Source of the DNA: Butyricicoccus pullicaecorum
GTDB taxonomy: Bacteria; Bacillota; Clostridia; Oscillospirales; Butyricicoccaceae
Reading direction: 5' to 3'
DNA length: 64,000 bases
NCBI GenBank assembly: GCA_021531865.1
Contig: JAFBIW010000001.1
Coordinates: forward strand, 62,001 to 126,000
The position numbers were made by a program, and so were the translations under genes. Below, one piece after another: positions 32,015 through 40,740 of the stretch. Below the pieces are notes generated by a model. That model was not told the origin of the DNA and made no database searches. It saw only the letters and a list, made by a program, of their open reading frames with translations. Position 1 is the first letter of the stretch, and every line of letters begins with the position of its first letter.

Positions 32015-32662
32015 TTACAGGCTCAGGAACCGCTGTGCGTCCCGGTTGCTGCCCAGAATGAAGATGGTCTCGTCAAACCGGAAGCAATGGGTCGGGCCGG
32101 GCAGCGGCTCCAGCTTGCCGTCGTGCTTGGTCGCCAGCACATTGATGCGGTACTTCTGGCGGACGGCCAGCTCGACGATGGTACGCCCCACCCACGAGGC
32201 GGGCACCGCCGTTTCAAAGATCGAATAGTCCCCGGACAGCTCAATGTAGTCGAAGATATGGTCGGCGCTGTACCGCACCGCTGCCCAGTTTGCCATCTGC
32301 TTTTCGGGATAGACGACGTCGTCCGCGCCGTTGCGCAGCAGGAACTTGGCATGGACGTCCCGCGCGGCGCGGGCCAGCACAAAGGGTGCGCCCTGCTCCT
32401 TGAGCAGCGCCGTGGTCTCGAGCGAGCTTTGGAAATCGTCTCCGATGGCCACGACGCACAGGTCGAAATTGCGCACGCCCAGGGACATGATGAACTGCTC
32501 ATTCGTACTGTCGCCGATCTGGGCGCTGGTCACAAGCGGCAGGATATCGTTGACCCGCTGCTCGTTGCGGTCGACAGCCAGCACCTCGTGGTGCAGCTCC
32601 TGCAGCCGCTGCGCCATATGGCGGCCGAATCGCCCCAAGCCGATCAAAAGTACAGACTTCAT
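32015..32662 (-). CDS. ktrA: Potassium uptake regulatory subunit KtrA
   Basis: A 215-residue cytoplasmic RCK protein that gates a Ktr-type potassium channel. The Rossmann motif G-L-G-R-F-G is at residues 8-13, followed by an acidic residue at the strand-2 end (L-A-V-D-R-N). A C-terminal RCK-C domain follows (I-V-E-L-A-V-R-Q-K-Y-R-I-N-V-L-A). KtrB is not in the window. It is divergent from the kdpDE genes, placing two potassium functions together. Confidence 0.9.
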   Translation of the reverse strand: MKSVLLIGLGRFGRHMAQRLQELHHEVLAVDRNEQRVNDILPLVTSAQIGDSTNEQFIMSLGVRNFDLCVVAIGDDFQSSLETTALLKEQGAPFVLARAARDVHAKFLLRNGADDVVYPEKQMANWAAVRYSADHIFDYIELSGDYSIFETAVPASWVGRTIVELAVRQKYRINVLATKHDGKLEPLPGPTHCFRFDETIFILGSNRDAQRFLSL

Positions 32663-32819
32663 AGATAAGATCCTTTCTCACCCATCGGAATCGATTCCCG
32701 GGGAAATCCCGTGGCAGATATGCCCGCCCTCTCCGAAGACGTTCATGCAGATGGTATCAAACTTTGGTTTTATTATAGCATGTCCGGAATGAGGACTTTA
32801 TTAGGGTTCCGCACGCGGG

Positions 32820-32933
32820 ATTAAGATTCCATTAAGATGCGATCGCGCGGAAAATGTCAGATTACCGTCTTAATGCAATCTTAATCCCCTGTCCGAAATA
32901 CAAATCTCGCCCCTAGCTGTTTCCGTTTATAAT
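32820..32933 (+). promoter_or_regulatory. Paired ATTAAGAT repeats and promoter before kdpDE
   Basis: Two direct copies of ATTAAGAT 11 bp apart (32820-32827, 32831-32838) face two inverted copies, GTCTTAAT and ATCTTAAT, also 11 bp apart (32867-32874, 32878-32885). Eleven-base phasing is typical of OmpR/PhoB-family response regulators such as KdpE. A TATAAT box at 32928-32933 reads toward the 53-residue ORF and kdpD. On the other side a TATAAT on the minus strand near 32773 reads toward ktrA. Confidence 0.65.
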
Positions 32934-32980
32934 AAAGTCAGAAGGGATACATTTTTGATTTTCAGGGGGGAGGACACGGT

Positions 32981-33142
32981 ATGGAGGGCTTGTTGCTGAT
33001 CGGCGGTTTTCTGCTCACCGCCGCGGTCGGATATTTCGCAGTCGACCGCATGGGTCGTTTTCTGGATGAAAATATGGCGCGGCCAAAGGACAAGACGGCC
33101 GGGCGCAAGGGTTGCAATCCGCCCGATTCCAAGGTAAGATAA
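32981..33142 (+). CDS. Small single-pass membrane protein (53 aa)
   Basis: 53 residues, too short for most ORF callers. GGGGGAGG precedes the ATG. One hydrophobic helix (G-L-L-L-I-G-G-F-L-L-T-A-A-V-G-Y-F) is followed by a basic tail. It is the first gene before kdpD, 40 bp away. It recalls KdpF in size and topology, but kdpABC is absent, so a role as partner of the KdpD sensor or a Ktr channel is only a guess. Confidence 0.65.
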   Translation: MEGLLLIGGFLLTAAVGYFAVDRMGRFLDENMARPKDKTAGRKGCNPPDSKVR

Positions 33143-33182
33143 GAGGGATTGGAAAACACCCCGACCGAAAGGAGAGAGCCTT

Positions 33183-35864
33183 ATGCCGGACGATCGCCGT
33201 CCCGCACCCGACCTGCTGCTCGGCGGACTCCGGCAGTCCGCTGAGCAGACCGGCGGCAGCCTGAAGATCTTTTTCGGCTATGCCGCAGGCGTAGGCAAGA
33301 CCTACGCCATGCTGGAGGCCGCCCACCGCGCCCAAGCCGCCGGGATCGACGTGGTCGCGGGCTATATCGAGCCGCATACCCGTCCCGAAACCATGGCGTT
33401 ACTGAACGGACTCGAATGTCTGCCGCTCCGGTCGATCCCTGCTCAGGACATTGCGGAATTTGATCTGGACGCGGCGCTCGCGCGCAAGCCCCAGCTCATT
33501 CTGGTGGACGAGCTGGCCCATACCAACGCGGAGGGCAGCCGCCATGTCAAGCGGTATCAGGATGTGCAGGAGCTGCTGCGCGCCGGGATCAACGTCTACA
33601 CCACCGTCAACGTGCAGCATCTGGAAAGCCTGAACGACAAGGTCGCGGCGATCACCGGCGTATCGGTCGCTGAGCGCATCCCGGACAGCGTGTTCGACTC
33701 GGCCGCACAGGTCGAGCTGGTCGATCTGGAACCGGCCGACCTGCTCGAACGCCTGCAGGAGGACAAGGTCTGCCGTCCGGAGCAGTCCGAACCGGCGGCG
33801 GATTTCTTCACCGATAAAACGCTGGCCTCGCTCCGCGAGATCGCGCTCCGGCGGACAGCCGACCGGCTGGACGCCGCGCCCTATCCCGAGGGAGATGAAA
33901 AGCCCAAGGCGGGCGAGCACATTCTGATCTGCATTTCGGCCTCGCCCTCCAACGCCAAGGTCATCCGCACCGCCGCCCGCATGGCGAAGGCCTTCCACGG
34001 TGCGTTCACCGCCCTGTTCGTCGAGACCCCGGCTTTCGCCGGTTTGTCCGACGCCGACCGGAACCGGATCAGCGCCAACGCGCGGCTGGCTGAGGAGCTG
34101 GGCGCCAGGATCACCACGGTTTACGGCGACGATCCGGCCGTGCAGATCGCGGAATATGCCCGCATCAGCGGCATTTCCAAGGTTGTTCTGGGCCGCAGCC
34201 CCAGTCGGAACGGTCTGCGCCGCACGAAAAATCTGGTTGACCGGCTGAACGATCTGGCGCCCGACCTCGATCTTTACATCATCCCCGACCAGAAAGGCAG
34301 GCAGCAGAAGTCCCACCCGCTCGGCGTGCGCGCCGATCAGGAGCGTTTTTCCGCGCTGGACACGCTGAAAATGCTGGGCGTGCTCGCGCTCTGCACGGCG
34401 GGCGGCTACGGCTTCCTCTTTCTGGGCTTTTCGGACATCAACATCATCATGCTGTACCTGCTGGGCGTGCTTGTGATCTCGATGGTCACCACCGGCCGGA
34501 GCTACTGTCTGGTGTCCTCGATCCTGTCCGTCCTGCTGTTTAATTTCTTCTTCACCGCGCCCTACTTCACGCTGATGAGCGACCCCAGCAATCTCGCCAC
34601 CTTCGGCATCATGTTCCTCGTGGCGCTGCTCAGCAGCTCGCTGACCACCCGGATCAAGGCGCAGGCCAAGATCAACGCCGACAAGGCCTACCGCACGGCC
34701 ATCCTGCTGGAATCCAGCCACAAGCTGCAAACGGCGGACAGCGCGGACGCCATCCTGACCATCGCGGCGCAGCAGCTCGGGCACCTGCTCGAGCGCGACC
34801 TCGTGGTCTATCCGGCCGACGCGCAGGGCAGGCTGCTCCCGGCGCTGCGCTTCCCCTTTGATGAGAAAACCGACCTGACTCCCCTGCTCGAGCCGTCCGA
34901 AAAGGCCGTCGCCGCATGGGTGCTCAAAAACAACAAGCACGCCGGTGCAACCACCAACACCCTGCCGGGCGCGAAGTGTCTCTATCTCTCCATCCGAGGC
35001 ACGGGCGGCGCGCTGGCTGTGGTGGGCATCGCCGTGCGGAAGGAGCGTCCCCTGCTCTCCTTTGAGAAAAACCTCATGGTCGCCCTGCTGGACGAATGCG
35101 GTCTGGCGCTTGAAAAGGAGCTGACCATGCGGGAAAAGCAGAAGGCCGAGGCGCAGGCCGATCAGGAAGCCCTGCGAGCCAACCTGCTGCGGGCGATCTC
35201 GCACGACCTGCGCACGCCGCTGACCAGCATTTCGGGCAACGCCAGCATTCTGATGGAGCGCGCCGATCAGCTCGAGCCGGAAAAGCGGCAGGGGCTGTTC
35301 ACCGCGATCTATGACGACGCCATGTGGCTGTATAATCTGGTCGAAAACCTGCTTGCCATCACCAAGATCGAGGGCAGCCGCGTCCATATGAATATCGAAC
35401 CCGAGCTTCTGGAGGACATCTTCGCCGAAGCCCTGTCTCATCTTGACCGCAACGCCTGCCGCCGCCACATCCGCACCGAGCTGCCCGACGATATGCTCAT
35501 GGCTGATATGGACGCCCGGCTGATCGTGCAGGTCATCATCAACATCGTCAACAACGCCATCAAATACACGCCGGAAGGCTCGCACATCGTCCTGTCCGGC
35601 AGCCGCGCGGGGCAAAACATCGTCGTCACGGTCGCGGACGACGGCCCGGGCGTCCCGGACGACGCCAAGGAGCGTCTCTTTGATATGTTCTATACCGCGG
35701 GCAACGAGCGCGGCGACGGCCGTCGCGGCCTCGGGCTGGGGCTGTCCCTGTGCAAATCGATCGTGACCGCGCACGGCGGCGTCATTGAAGTCATTGACAA
35801 TCACCCGAAGGGCGCCATTTTCCGCTTCACCCTGCGGGCATCGGAGGTAAAACCATATGAATAA
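33183..35864 (+). CDS. kdpD: Osmosensitive potassium sensor histidine kinase
   Basis: A full-length 893-residue KdpD. The order is an N-terminal KdpD domain with Walker A G-V-G-K-T at 36-40, a UspA-like domain (about 245-370), four close membrane helices (about 395-500), a GAF-like region, a dimerisation/phosphorylation domain with H674 in I-S-H-D-L-R-T-P-L, and an ATPase domain with N and G boxes (I-V-N-N-A-I-K-Y, G-L-G-L-G-L). AAAGGAGAG precedes the ATG. It overlaps kdpE by 8 bp. It senses K+ limitation or turgor. Confidence 0.95.
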   Translation: MPDDRRPAPDLLLGGLRQSAEQTGGSLKIFFGYAAGVGKTYAMLEAAHRAQAAGIDVVAGYIEPHTRPETMALLNGLECLPLRSIPAQDIAEFDLDAALARKPQLILVDELAHTNAEGSRHVKRYQDVQELLRAGINVYTTVNVQHLESLNDKVAAITGVSVAERIPDSVFDSAAQVELVDLEPADLLERLQEDKVCRPEQSEPAADFFTDKTLASLREIALRRTADRLDAAPYPEGDEKPKAGEHILICISASPSNAKVIRTAARMAKAFHGAFTALFVETPAFAGLSDADRNRISANARLAEELGARITTVYGDDPAVQIAEYARISGISKVVLGRSPSRNGLRRTKNLVDRLNDLAPDLDLYIIPDQKGRQQKSHPLGVRADQERFSALDTLKMLGVLALCTAGGYGFLFLGFSDINIIMLYLLGVLVISMVTTGRSYCLVSSILSVLLFNFFFTAPYFTLMSDPSNLATFGIMFLVALLSSSLTTRIKAQAKINADKAYRTAILLESSHKLQTADSADAILTIAAQQLGHLLERDLVVYPADAQGRLLPALRFPFDEKTDLTPLLEPSEKAVAAWVLKNNKHAGATTNTLPGAKCLYLSIRGTGGALAVVGIAVRKERPLLSFEKNLMVALLDECGLALEKELTMREKQKAEAQADQEALRANLLRAISHDLRTPLTSISGNASILMERADQLEPEKRQGLFTAIYDDAMWLYNLVENLLAITKIEGSRVHMNIEPELLEDIFAEALSHLDRNACRRHIRTELPDDMLMADMDARLIVQVIINIVNNAIKYTPEGSHIVLSGSRAGQNIVVTVADDGPGVPDDAKERLFDMFYTAGNERGDGRRGLGLGLSLCKSIVTAHGGVIEVIDNHPKGAIFRFTLRASEVKPYE

Positions 35865-36582
35865 ACCGCAGATCCTGTTTGTGGAGGACGACACCGCCGT
35901 GGGCAACCTGATCGCCACCACGCTGGAAACGCAGAACTACCAGTTCCACCGGGCCAAAAACGGCGCGCAGGCGGTCATGGACGCCCTTTCCTACCGTCCG
36001 GACGTGATGCTGCTCGATCTGGGTCTGCCCGACATCGACGGCATCGACATCATCAAAAAGGTGCGCTCGTGGAGCAATATGCCGATCATCGTCGTATCCG
36101 CCCGCTCGGACGACCGGGATAAGGTCGCCGCGCTGGACGCCGGGGCGGACGACTACCTGACCAAGCCCTTCTCGGTCGACGAGCTGCTGGCCCGGCTGCG
36201 GGTCGCCCTGCGGCGGGTGCGCTATGACAGTCAGAAAACGAGCGGCGAGGCCGCCCGCTATCAGAACGGCGGTCTGGTCATCGACTACGCCGCGGGCTGC
36301 GCCTACCGTGACGGGCAGGAGCTGCATCTGACGCCGATCGAATATAAGCTGCTCTGCCTGCTCGCCAAGAACACCGGCAAGGTGCTGACCCACAACTACA
36401 TCATCAGCGAAATCTGGGGCACATCCTCGGGCAATCTGTCGGCCGAGCTGCCCTCCCTGCGGGTTTTCATGGCGACGCTGCGCAAGAAGCTCGAGGTCGA
36501 CCAGAGTCACCCGCAGTATATCCAGACCCACATCGGCGTGGGCTACCGCATGATTCAGTGCAACCGGGAAAATGAGGCATGA
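35857..36582 (+). CDS. kdpE: KdpE-type response regulator
   Basis: A 241-residue OmpR-family regulator. The receiver domain has phospho-acceptor D54 (L-L-D-L-G-L-P-D) and the conserved K in D-D-Y-L-T-K-P-F. The C-terminal winged helix (about 140-235) has L-T-P-I-E-Y-K-L-L and H-I-G-V-G-Y-R-M. Its start lies inside kdpD, giving coupled translation. The ATTAAGAT repeat pairs upstream of the operon are plausible binding sites. No kdpFABC operon is adjacent, so the target may be ktrA or a distant locus. Confidence 0.95.
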   Translation: MNKPQILFVEDDTAVGNLIATTLETQNYQFHRAKNGAQAVMDALSYRPDVMLLDLGLPDIDGIDIIKKVRSWSNMPIIVVSARSDDRDKVAALDAGADDYLTKPFSVDELLARLRVALRRVRYDSQKTSGEAARYQNGGLVIDYAAGCAYRDGQELHLTPIEYKLLCLLAKNTGKVLTHNYIISEIWGTSSGNLSAELPSLRVFMATLRKKLEVDQSHPQYIQTHIGVGYRMIQCNRENEA

Positions 36583-36604
36583 TTGCCCCTTCCGGACAAG
36601 AAAC

Positions 36605-36646
36605 ACGGCTGAACCGCTCTTCCGAGCAGTTCAGCCGTTTCGTTTT
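36605..36646 (+). terminator. Terminator of the kdpDE operon
   Basis: The long hairpin ACGGCTGAACCGCTC / GAGCAGTTCAGCCGT followed by TTCGTTTT, 22 bp past kdpE. Confidence 0.88.
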
Positions 36647-36649
36647 GCA

Positions 36650-37096
36650 GAAAAGAAAAACACCGAAACTTCAAAAATCTCGGCGTTTTTTATGGCGGAG
36701 AGTCAGGGACATAGGGGAGCGCGGGCGCGAGCCGTTTTTCAATCCCGCAGGGTTCGAATCCCTGATTCCAAAAGCTCTGCTACAGGAAAAGAAAAACACC
36801 AAAACCAAATCGGTTTCGGTGTTTTATGGCGGAGAGTCAGGGACATAGGGAAGCGCGGGCGCGAGCCGTTTTTCAATCCCGCAGGGTTCGAATCCCTGAT
36901 CCCAAAAGCTCTGCTGCAGGAAAAGAAAAACACCAAAACCAAATCGGTTTCGGTGTTTTTTTATGGCGGAGAGTCAGGGACATAGGGGAGCGCGGGCGCG
37001 AGCTGTTTTTCAATCCCGCAGGGTTCAAATCCCTGACCACAAATCCTTGCTCTACGAAAAGAAAAACCCGGAATCAAACGATTCCGGGAATTTTTA
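36650..37096. repeat. Three tandem degenerate tRNA-Ser-derived units with hairpins
   Basis: Units begin at 36693, 36827 and 36964, with the real tRNA-Ser at 37097 keeping the same period of about 133-137 bp. Each starts TGGCGGAGAGTCAGGGA, the antisense of the tRNA-Ser 3' end, then has a shared GC-rich stretch, a palindromic T-arm-like CAGGGTTCGAATCCCTG, and an AACACC...GGTGTT hairpin. On the minus strand each reads as a tRNA 3' end plus terminator, but the 5' half and anticodon arm of a serine tRNA are missing. The third unit is closest to the intact gene. Confidence 0.8.
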
Positions 37097-37187
37097 TGGC
37101 GGAGAGTCAGGGATTTGAACCCTGGGTACGGGATTACCGCACACACGATTTCCAGTCGTGCGCCTTCGACCACTCAGCCAACTCTCC
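37097..37187 (-). tRNA. tRNA-Ser (GGA)
   Basis: A 91-nt class II tRNA with acceptor GGAGAGT / ACTCTCC, anticodon stem CACGA / TCGTG with loop CTGGAAA giving GGA, a long variable arm, T-loop GGTTCAAATCC and encoded GCCA. A terminator CCCGGAATC...GATTCCGGG with T run follows on the minus strand (about 37067-37093). Confidence 0.97.
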
Positions 37188-37324
37188 ATACGCTATTTAC
37201 TTGTTCGCCCGAGCGGATTTATCCGTTTCTCTCAGCGACGATATTTATTATAGCGCACGAAGCCGGTTCCGTCAAGCCTTTTTTGACTTTTTCTGCAAAA
37301 AACTTTTTTCGTTTTTCAAAACGT

Positions 37325-37924
37325 TCAAAACGGCAGGCGGGCGGCCAGAAAGAGCATGGGCACACGCAGCAGACTGCCCAGCAGAGCCAGCCCGATGCAG
37401 GTCAGCACCGCGCCGCGATACCGCCCCATCGCATACCAGAAGCCGCCCCGTCCCGCCTCCTGCCCGGCCAGAAATGAGGCCGCTGCCGTCATCAGCAGAC
37501 AGGGCACAGTCACGACCGCGCTGACGCCGCCCGTCAAGGCGGCCAGCGCCAGCCCGGGCCAGCCCAGCGCGCTCAGGAGCGCGCCCGCCGAGAAGGCCAT
37601 CAGGAACCCGCGCGCCGCGCAGACGGCCGAGGGCAGCAGGCTGTGCGGCCGCAGCGCCCCGGCGCAGAGCGCGGCCAGCTCCCACGCCAGCCCGGTGACC
37701 ACCGCGTTCAGCGCCAGCCCGCCTGCCGAGCCGGTCTGGCGCGCCTGCGCGACCATCGCGTCCGCCAACTGTTCTAACAATATGTCTTCGGCCTGCCCGC
37801 TGCGCAGGCCGGTGAAGCTGCCCGCCAGCGCGCCGACCAACAGCATCATGGTCAAAAAAACGAAGTGGGGCGTGCCCCAGAGCATCCGCAAAGAAAAAAA
37901 GCTGAGAATACGCTGCCGTTTCAT
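37325..37924 (-). CDS. Membrane protein, possibly SpoIIM-like
   Basis: 199 residues with an N-terminal polar stretch (M-K-R-Q-R-I-L-S-F-F) and five or so hydrophobic segments. The topology and the order of small-residue helices recall stage II sporulation protein M (DUF95), needed for engulfment in spore formers, but I see no signature firm enough to be sure. It converges with tRNA-Ser and follows the short reductase-like gene on the same strand, 63 bp away. Confidence 0.5.
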   Translation of the reverse strand: MKRQRILSFFSLRMLWGTPHFVFLTMMLLVGALAGSFTGLRSGQAEDILLEQLADAMVAQARQTGSAGGLALNAVVTGLAWELAALCAGALRPHSLLPSAVCAARGFLMAFSAGALLSALGWPGLALAALTGGVSAVVTVPCLLMTAAASFLAGQEAGRGGFWYAMGRYRGAVLTCIGLALLGSLLRVPMLFLAARLPF

Positions 37925-37987
37925 CCGTGTCCCTCCATTTGAACATCCTGATGAAACATCGTATTCTCAGCTCTTGCTTTTTATGCC

Positions 37988-38482
37988 TTAAACGGTTTTT
38001 CCGTCCTCGGTCAGCTCGGTGCACAGGGCGCGCACGATATCGCGGCAAACCGGCTTCATGTACTGCGGGAAGGCGCGCGTATAGGCGGCCTCGCCCGTGA
38101 TCTCGCTGGTCTCCTCGTCGGTGTTGGTCTGGACCGCCATGATCTGGGTGCCCTTGGCCAGCCGTTCGGAGACGTAATCGAGCGTCGCCTTGCAGGACAG
38201 GGCGATCACATACCGCGCGTTGGTGCAGCCGCAGAACGGCGCGAGCACGGCGGCCAGCTCGGGGCCGGGCGCGGAAATGACGATGATCTCGCCCTTAACG
38301 ACGGCGGAAGCGTCGTCCGGGAGCAGGCGGCAGCCCGAGGCCTCAAACCGTTCGAGGTCGGGGCCGTCGTGCCGGGAAAGGAAAATATTCTCGGCCGGGA
38401 TGATCTGTTTTTCCAAAAGCGCACTGACCAGACGGGGCAGCTTTTTGCCCGTGCCCAGAACAGCAATGCGTACCTTATGCAT
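37988..38482 (-). CDS. Pyrroline-5-carboxylate reductase-like NAD(P)-binding protein, short
   Basis: 164 residues from M-H-K-V-R-I-A-V-L-G-T-G-K-K. It has a Rossmann domain of the ProC/F420-oxidoreductase type: glycine motif near 9-12, I-I-V-I-S-A-P-G-P-E-L, and Y-V-I-A-L-S-C-K-A-T-L. The C-terminal dimerisation domain of ProC (about 100 more residues) is missing, so it is either a truncated relative or a separate short family. Upstream in-frame codons to 38569 lack a ribosome binding site. Activity is uncertain. Confidence 0.6.
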   Translation of the reverse strand: MHKVRIAVLGTGKKLPRLVSALLEKQIIPAENIFLSRHDGPDLERFEASGCRLLPDDASAVVKGEIIVISAPGPELAAVLAPFCGCTNARYVIALSCKATLDYVSERLAKGTQIMAVQTNTDEETSEITGEAAYTRAFPQYMKPVCRDIVRALCTELTEDGKTV

Positions 38483-38602
38483 GATTCTTCTGCCTTTCAA
38501 ACGCAAACTGCGGTTTGTTTTTTCTGTACGCCGTCTATTATATGACGCTCCCGGCCGCTTTTGCAACATAAATTCGCGGGAAACCAGCAGGTTTGTGGTC
38601 TC

Positions 38603-39976
38603 TTACAAATCCTCCGTGATCGCCTCGGCCGCTTTGAGGTAGATTGCACATTCGAGGCGCTTCTGTTCCATCTTGCAGCCCATCTCATAGGGGACGTTCA
38701 GATCCTTGGAGAAGTTGTGGTTGGCCGCCGAGCAGCCGCCCGAGCAATAGAACTTGGCCCAGCAGTCGCGGCACTTTTCGCGGGTATAGATATTCATCGC
38801 GGCGAATTTCTGCGCAATGTCCATGTCAAAGCTGCCGTCGAGCACAGAGCCCTGCTTGAAGCCCTCCTGACCGACAAACTGGTGACAGGGGTAGATATCG
38901 CCCTCGGGGGTGACGGCGACGTACTCATAGCCCGCGCCGCAGCCGCGCAGGCGCTTGACGACGCAGGGGCCCTGATTCAGATCGACCATGAAGTGGAAGA
39001 AGTGGAAGGGTTTCCCTTCCTTGCGGCGCTGCTCCATGATGTCGGTCAGGCGGTCGTACTCGGCGTAGATCTTGTCCAGATCCTCCTCGCGCAGCTCGTA
39101 GCCGCAGCCGTCCTCGGCCGCGACCGGCTCGACCGAAAGGCGGTCAAAGCCCGCGTCCGCGATGTGGACAACGTCCTCAGCGAAGTCGAGGTTCTTGCCG
39201 GTGAAGGTGCCGCGCGCATAATAATCCAGCTTGGGGTCGCGCGCGTCGACCAGCTTCTTGAACTTGGGCACGATGATATCGTAGCTGCCGCCGCCGTTGA
39301 CCGTCTTGCGCATCTCGTCGTTGACCGCTGGGCGGCCGTCGAGCGAAAGGACGACGTTATCCATGTTCTCGTTGATGTAGGCGATCTTCTCGTCATCAAG
39401 CAGGATGCCGTTCGTCGTGATGGTGAAGCGGAACTTCTTGCCGTGCGCCTCCTCGATCGAGCGGGCGTAGTCGACCGTGCGAGTGACGGTGTCCCACGCC
39501 ATCAGCGGCTCGCCGCCGAAGAAGTCGACCTCAATGTTGCGGCGCTTGCCCGAGCGGGCGATGACGAAGTCGATCGCGGCCTTGGCGACCTCGAAGGGCA
39601 TGATCTTGCGGCCGGTGCCGAAGTCGCCGGTCGAAGCGAAGCAGTATTTGCATCTGAGGTTGCAGTCGTGCGCGACGTGCAGGCAGAGCGCCTTGACCGG
39701 TGCGCCGACCGGGATGTACTTGGAAACGTCGATGTAATCGTCGTCCGCGAAGAGCTGACCGTTCTCCTTGAGGTCGTACAGCTCGGCGTAAGCGCCGCGC
39801 ACCGCCTCGGCGTCATACTGCGGCAGGGCGGCGACGATCGCGTCCGGGCACGCAGCGGTCATGTGCTCGTCGATCAGGCCGGAAACGGCGTAGGAAACGT
39901 CGTCCAGCAGATGGACTGCGCCCGAATTGACGTCGAGCAGGAAATTCAGTCCTTTTTTGGTAAAGCGATGGATCAT
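38603..39976 (-). CDS. scfB: SCIFF peptide radical SAM maturase
   Basis: 457 residues, the normal length of ScfB/QhpD-type ranthipeptide maturases. The radical SAM cluster ligands are C105, C109 and C112 (D-C-N-L-R-C-K-Y-C). The C-terminal SPASM region carries many cysteines (R-G-C-G-A-G-Y, Y-P-C-H-Q-F, C-R-D-C, F-Y-C-S-G-G-C). It forms thioether crosslinks in the ScfA peptide encoded just upstream. The start at 39976 has GGAGG upstream; the frame is open further back without one. Confidence 0.95.
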   Translation of the reverse strand: MIHRFTKKGLNFLLDVNSGAVHLLDDVSYAVSGLIDEHMTAACPDAIVAALPQYDAEAVRGAYAELYDLKENGQLFADDDYIDVSKYIPVGAPVKALCLHVAHDCNLRCKYCFASTGDFGTGRKIMPFEVAKAAIDFVIARSGKRRNIEVDFFGGEPLMAWDTVTRTVDYARSIEEAHGKKFRFTITTNGILLDDEKIAYINENMDNVVLSLDGRPAVNDEMRKTVNGGGSYDIIVPKFKKLVDARDPKLDYYARGTFTGKNLDFAEDVVHIADAGFDRLSVEPVAAEDGCGYELREEDLDKIYAEYDRLTDIMEQRRKEGKPFHFFHFMVDLNQGPCVVKRLRGCGAGYEYVAVTPEGDIYPCHQFVGQEGFKQGSVLDGSFDMDIAQKFAAMNIYTREKCRDCWAKFYCSGGCSAANHNFSKDLNVPYEMGCKMEQKRLECAIYLKAAEAITEDL

Positions 39977-40104
39977 AAAATTCAGAATCCTCCGTATATA
40001 GTTGGGGTCACCGGGCGCGGCCGCGCAAAACGACGGGGTTTCGCCCGGAACACAAAACAACGAGGCGTACCTCCGGCACGCCCCGCGTTTTTCCGAATTT
40101 GGAA

Positions 40105-40248
40105 TTACTTGCTCTGCTCGCACTTCTGGTTGGCGACGGTGCAGGAAGTCTTGCAAGCGGACTGGCAAGAGGTCTGGCATTCGCCGCAGCCGCCCTTGGC
40201 CGCGGTCTGCTTGAGGGTCGCGGAAGTGAGGGTCTTAATGTGCTTCAT
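40105..40248 (-). CDS. scfA: SCIFF (six-cysteine) ranthipeptide precursor
   Basis: A 47-residue precursor of the 'six cysteines in forty-five' family nearly universal in Clostridia. It starts M-K-H-I-K-T-L and has Cys at 21, 24, 28, 32, 36 and 43, with the classic G-G-C-G-E-C-Q-T-S-C core and C-K-T-S-C. TAGGAGG precedes the ATG. scfB is 128 bp downstream and yajC upstream, the usual neighbourhood. ScfB installs Cys-Thr type thioether links; the peptide's role is thought to be in signalling. Confidence 0.96.
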   Translation of the reverse strand: MKHIKTLTSATLKQTAAKGGCGECQTSCQSACKTSCTVANQKCEQSK

Positions 40249-40276
40249 CGTAAATTCCTCCTAAGTAAAATGGATT

Positions 40277-40681
40277 TCAACGTCTGTGTTTTCTGCGCTT
40301 TCTGCGCTGCGCGCCGAGCGCGCCGCCCAGCGCAGCACAGAGAATGGTCAGCGCGGCGTTGACGAGCAGGCGCAGAAGACGCACCGGTTCGCCGAACCAC
40401 GCGAGACTCAACAGGACAAGGCAGCCAAACAGGAGCGCCCCAGCGGCCAGACCCCAGATCAGGCGGCTGCCGGACGCTCTGCGCGCGGCCAGAAAGGCGG
40501 CGCAGAAGCTGCCGAGGCCGAGACAGGCGTCGGTCATCAGGCTGACGCGGGTCTCATCCAGCCCGCCGAGCAGGACGGCCGCCGCGCACGCCGCCATGGC
40601 GAGCAGGGTGACGATCAGGCCGGTCAGAACGGCGGCGCAGAGTCCCGCGCCCGCCGCGGGCATGTTCTCGGTTTTTTTCAT
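40277..40681 (-). CDS. TIGR04086-type four-helix membrane protein
   Basis: 134 residues, four hydrophobic helices and a short very basic C-terminus (R-R-K-R-R-K-H-R-R). Proteins of this TIGR04086/YrzE type lie next to the SCIFF genes in many Clostridia, which supports the call. GGAGG precedes the ATG at 40681. No enzymatic motif; a role linked to SCIFF maturation or export has been suggested only by neighbourhood. Confidence 0.8.
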   Translation of the reverse strand: MKKTENMPAAGAGLCAAVLTGLIVTLLAMAACAAAVLLGGLDETRVSLMTDACLGLGSFCAAFLAARRASGSRLIWGLAAGALLFGCLVLLSLAWFGEPVRLLRLLVNAALTILCAALGGALGAQRRKRRKHRR

Positions 40682-40740
40682 TTGGATATTCCTCCCGCCC
40701 AAACAGACTTTGTTTCAAATCTATTTGCGCCGCGGGAAAA

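Noticed and set aside
33399-35921. An 840-codon open frame antisense to kdpD
   Set aside because: Same explanation: kdpD is complete with all kinase domains; the antisense frame is Arg/Gln/Gly-rich with no domain or ribosome binding site.
36693-36780. The T-arm-like units as additional functional tRNA genes
   Set aside because: They lack a D-arm, anticodon arm and matching acceptor stem. The T-arm-like part is a palindrome seen on both strands.
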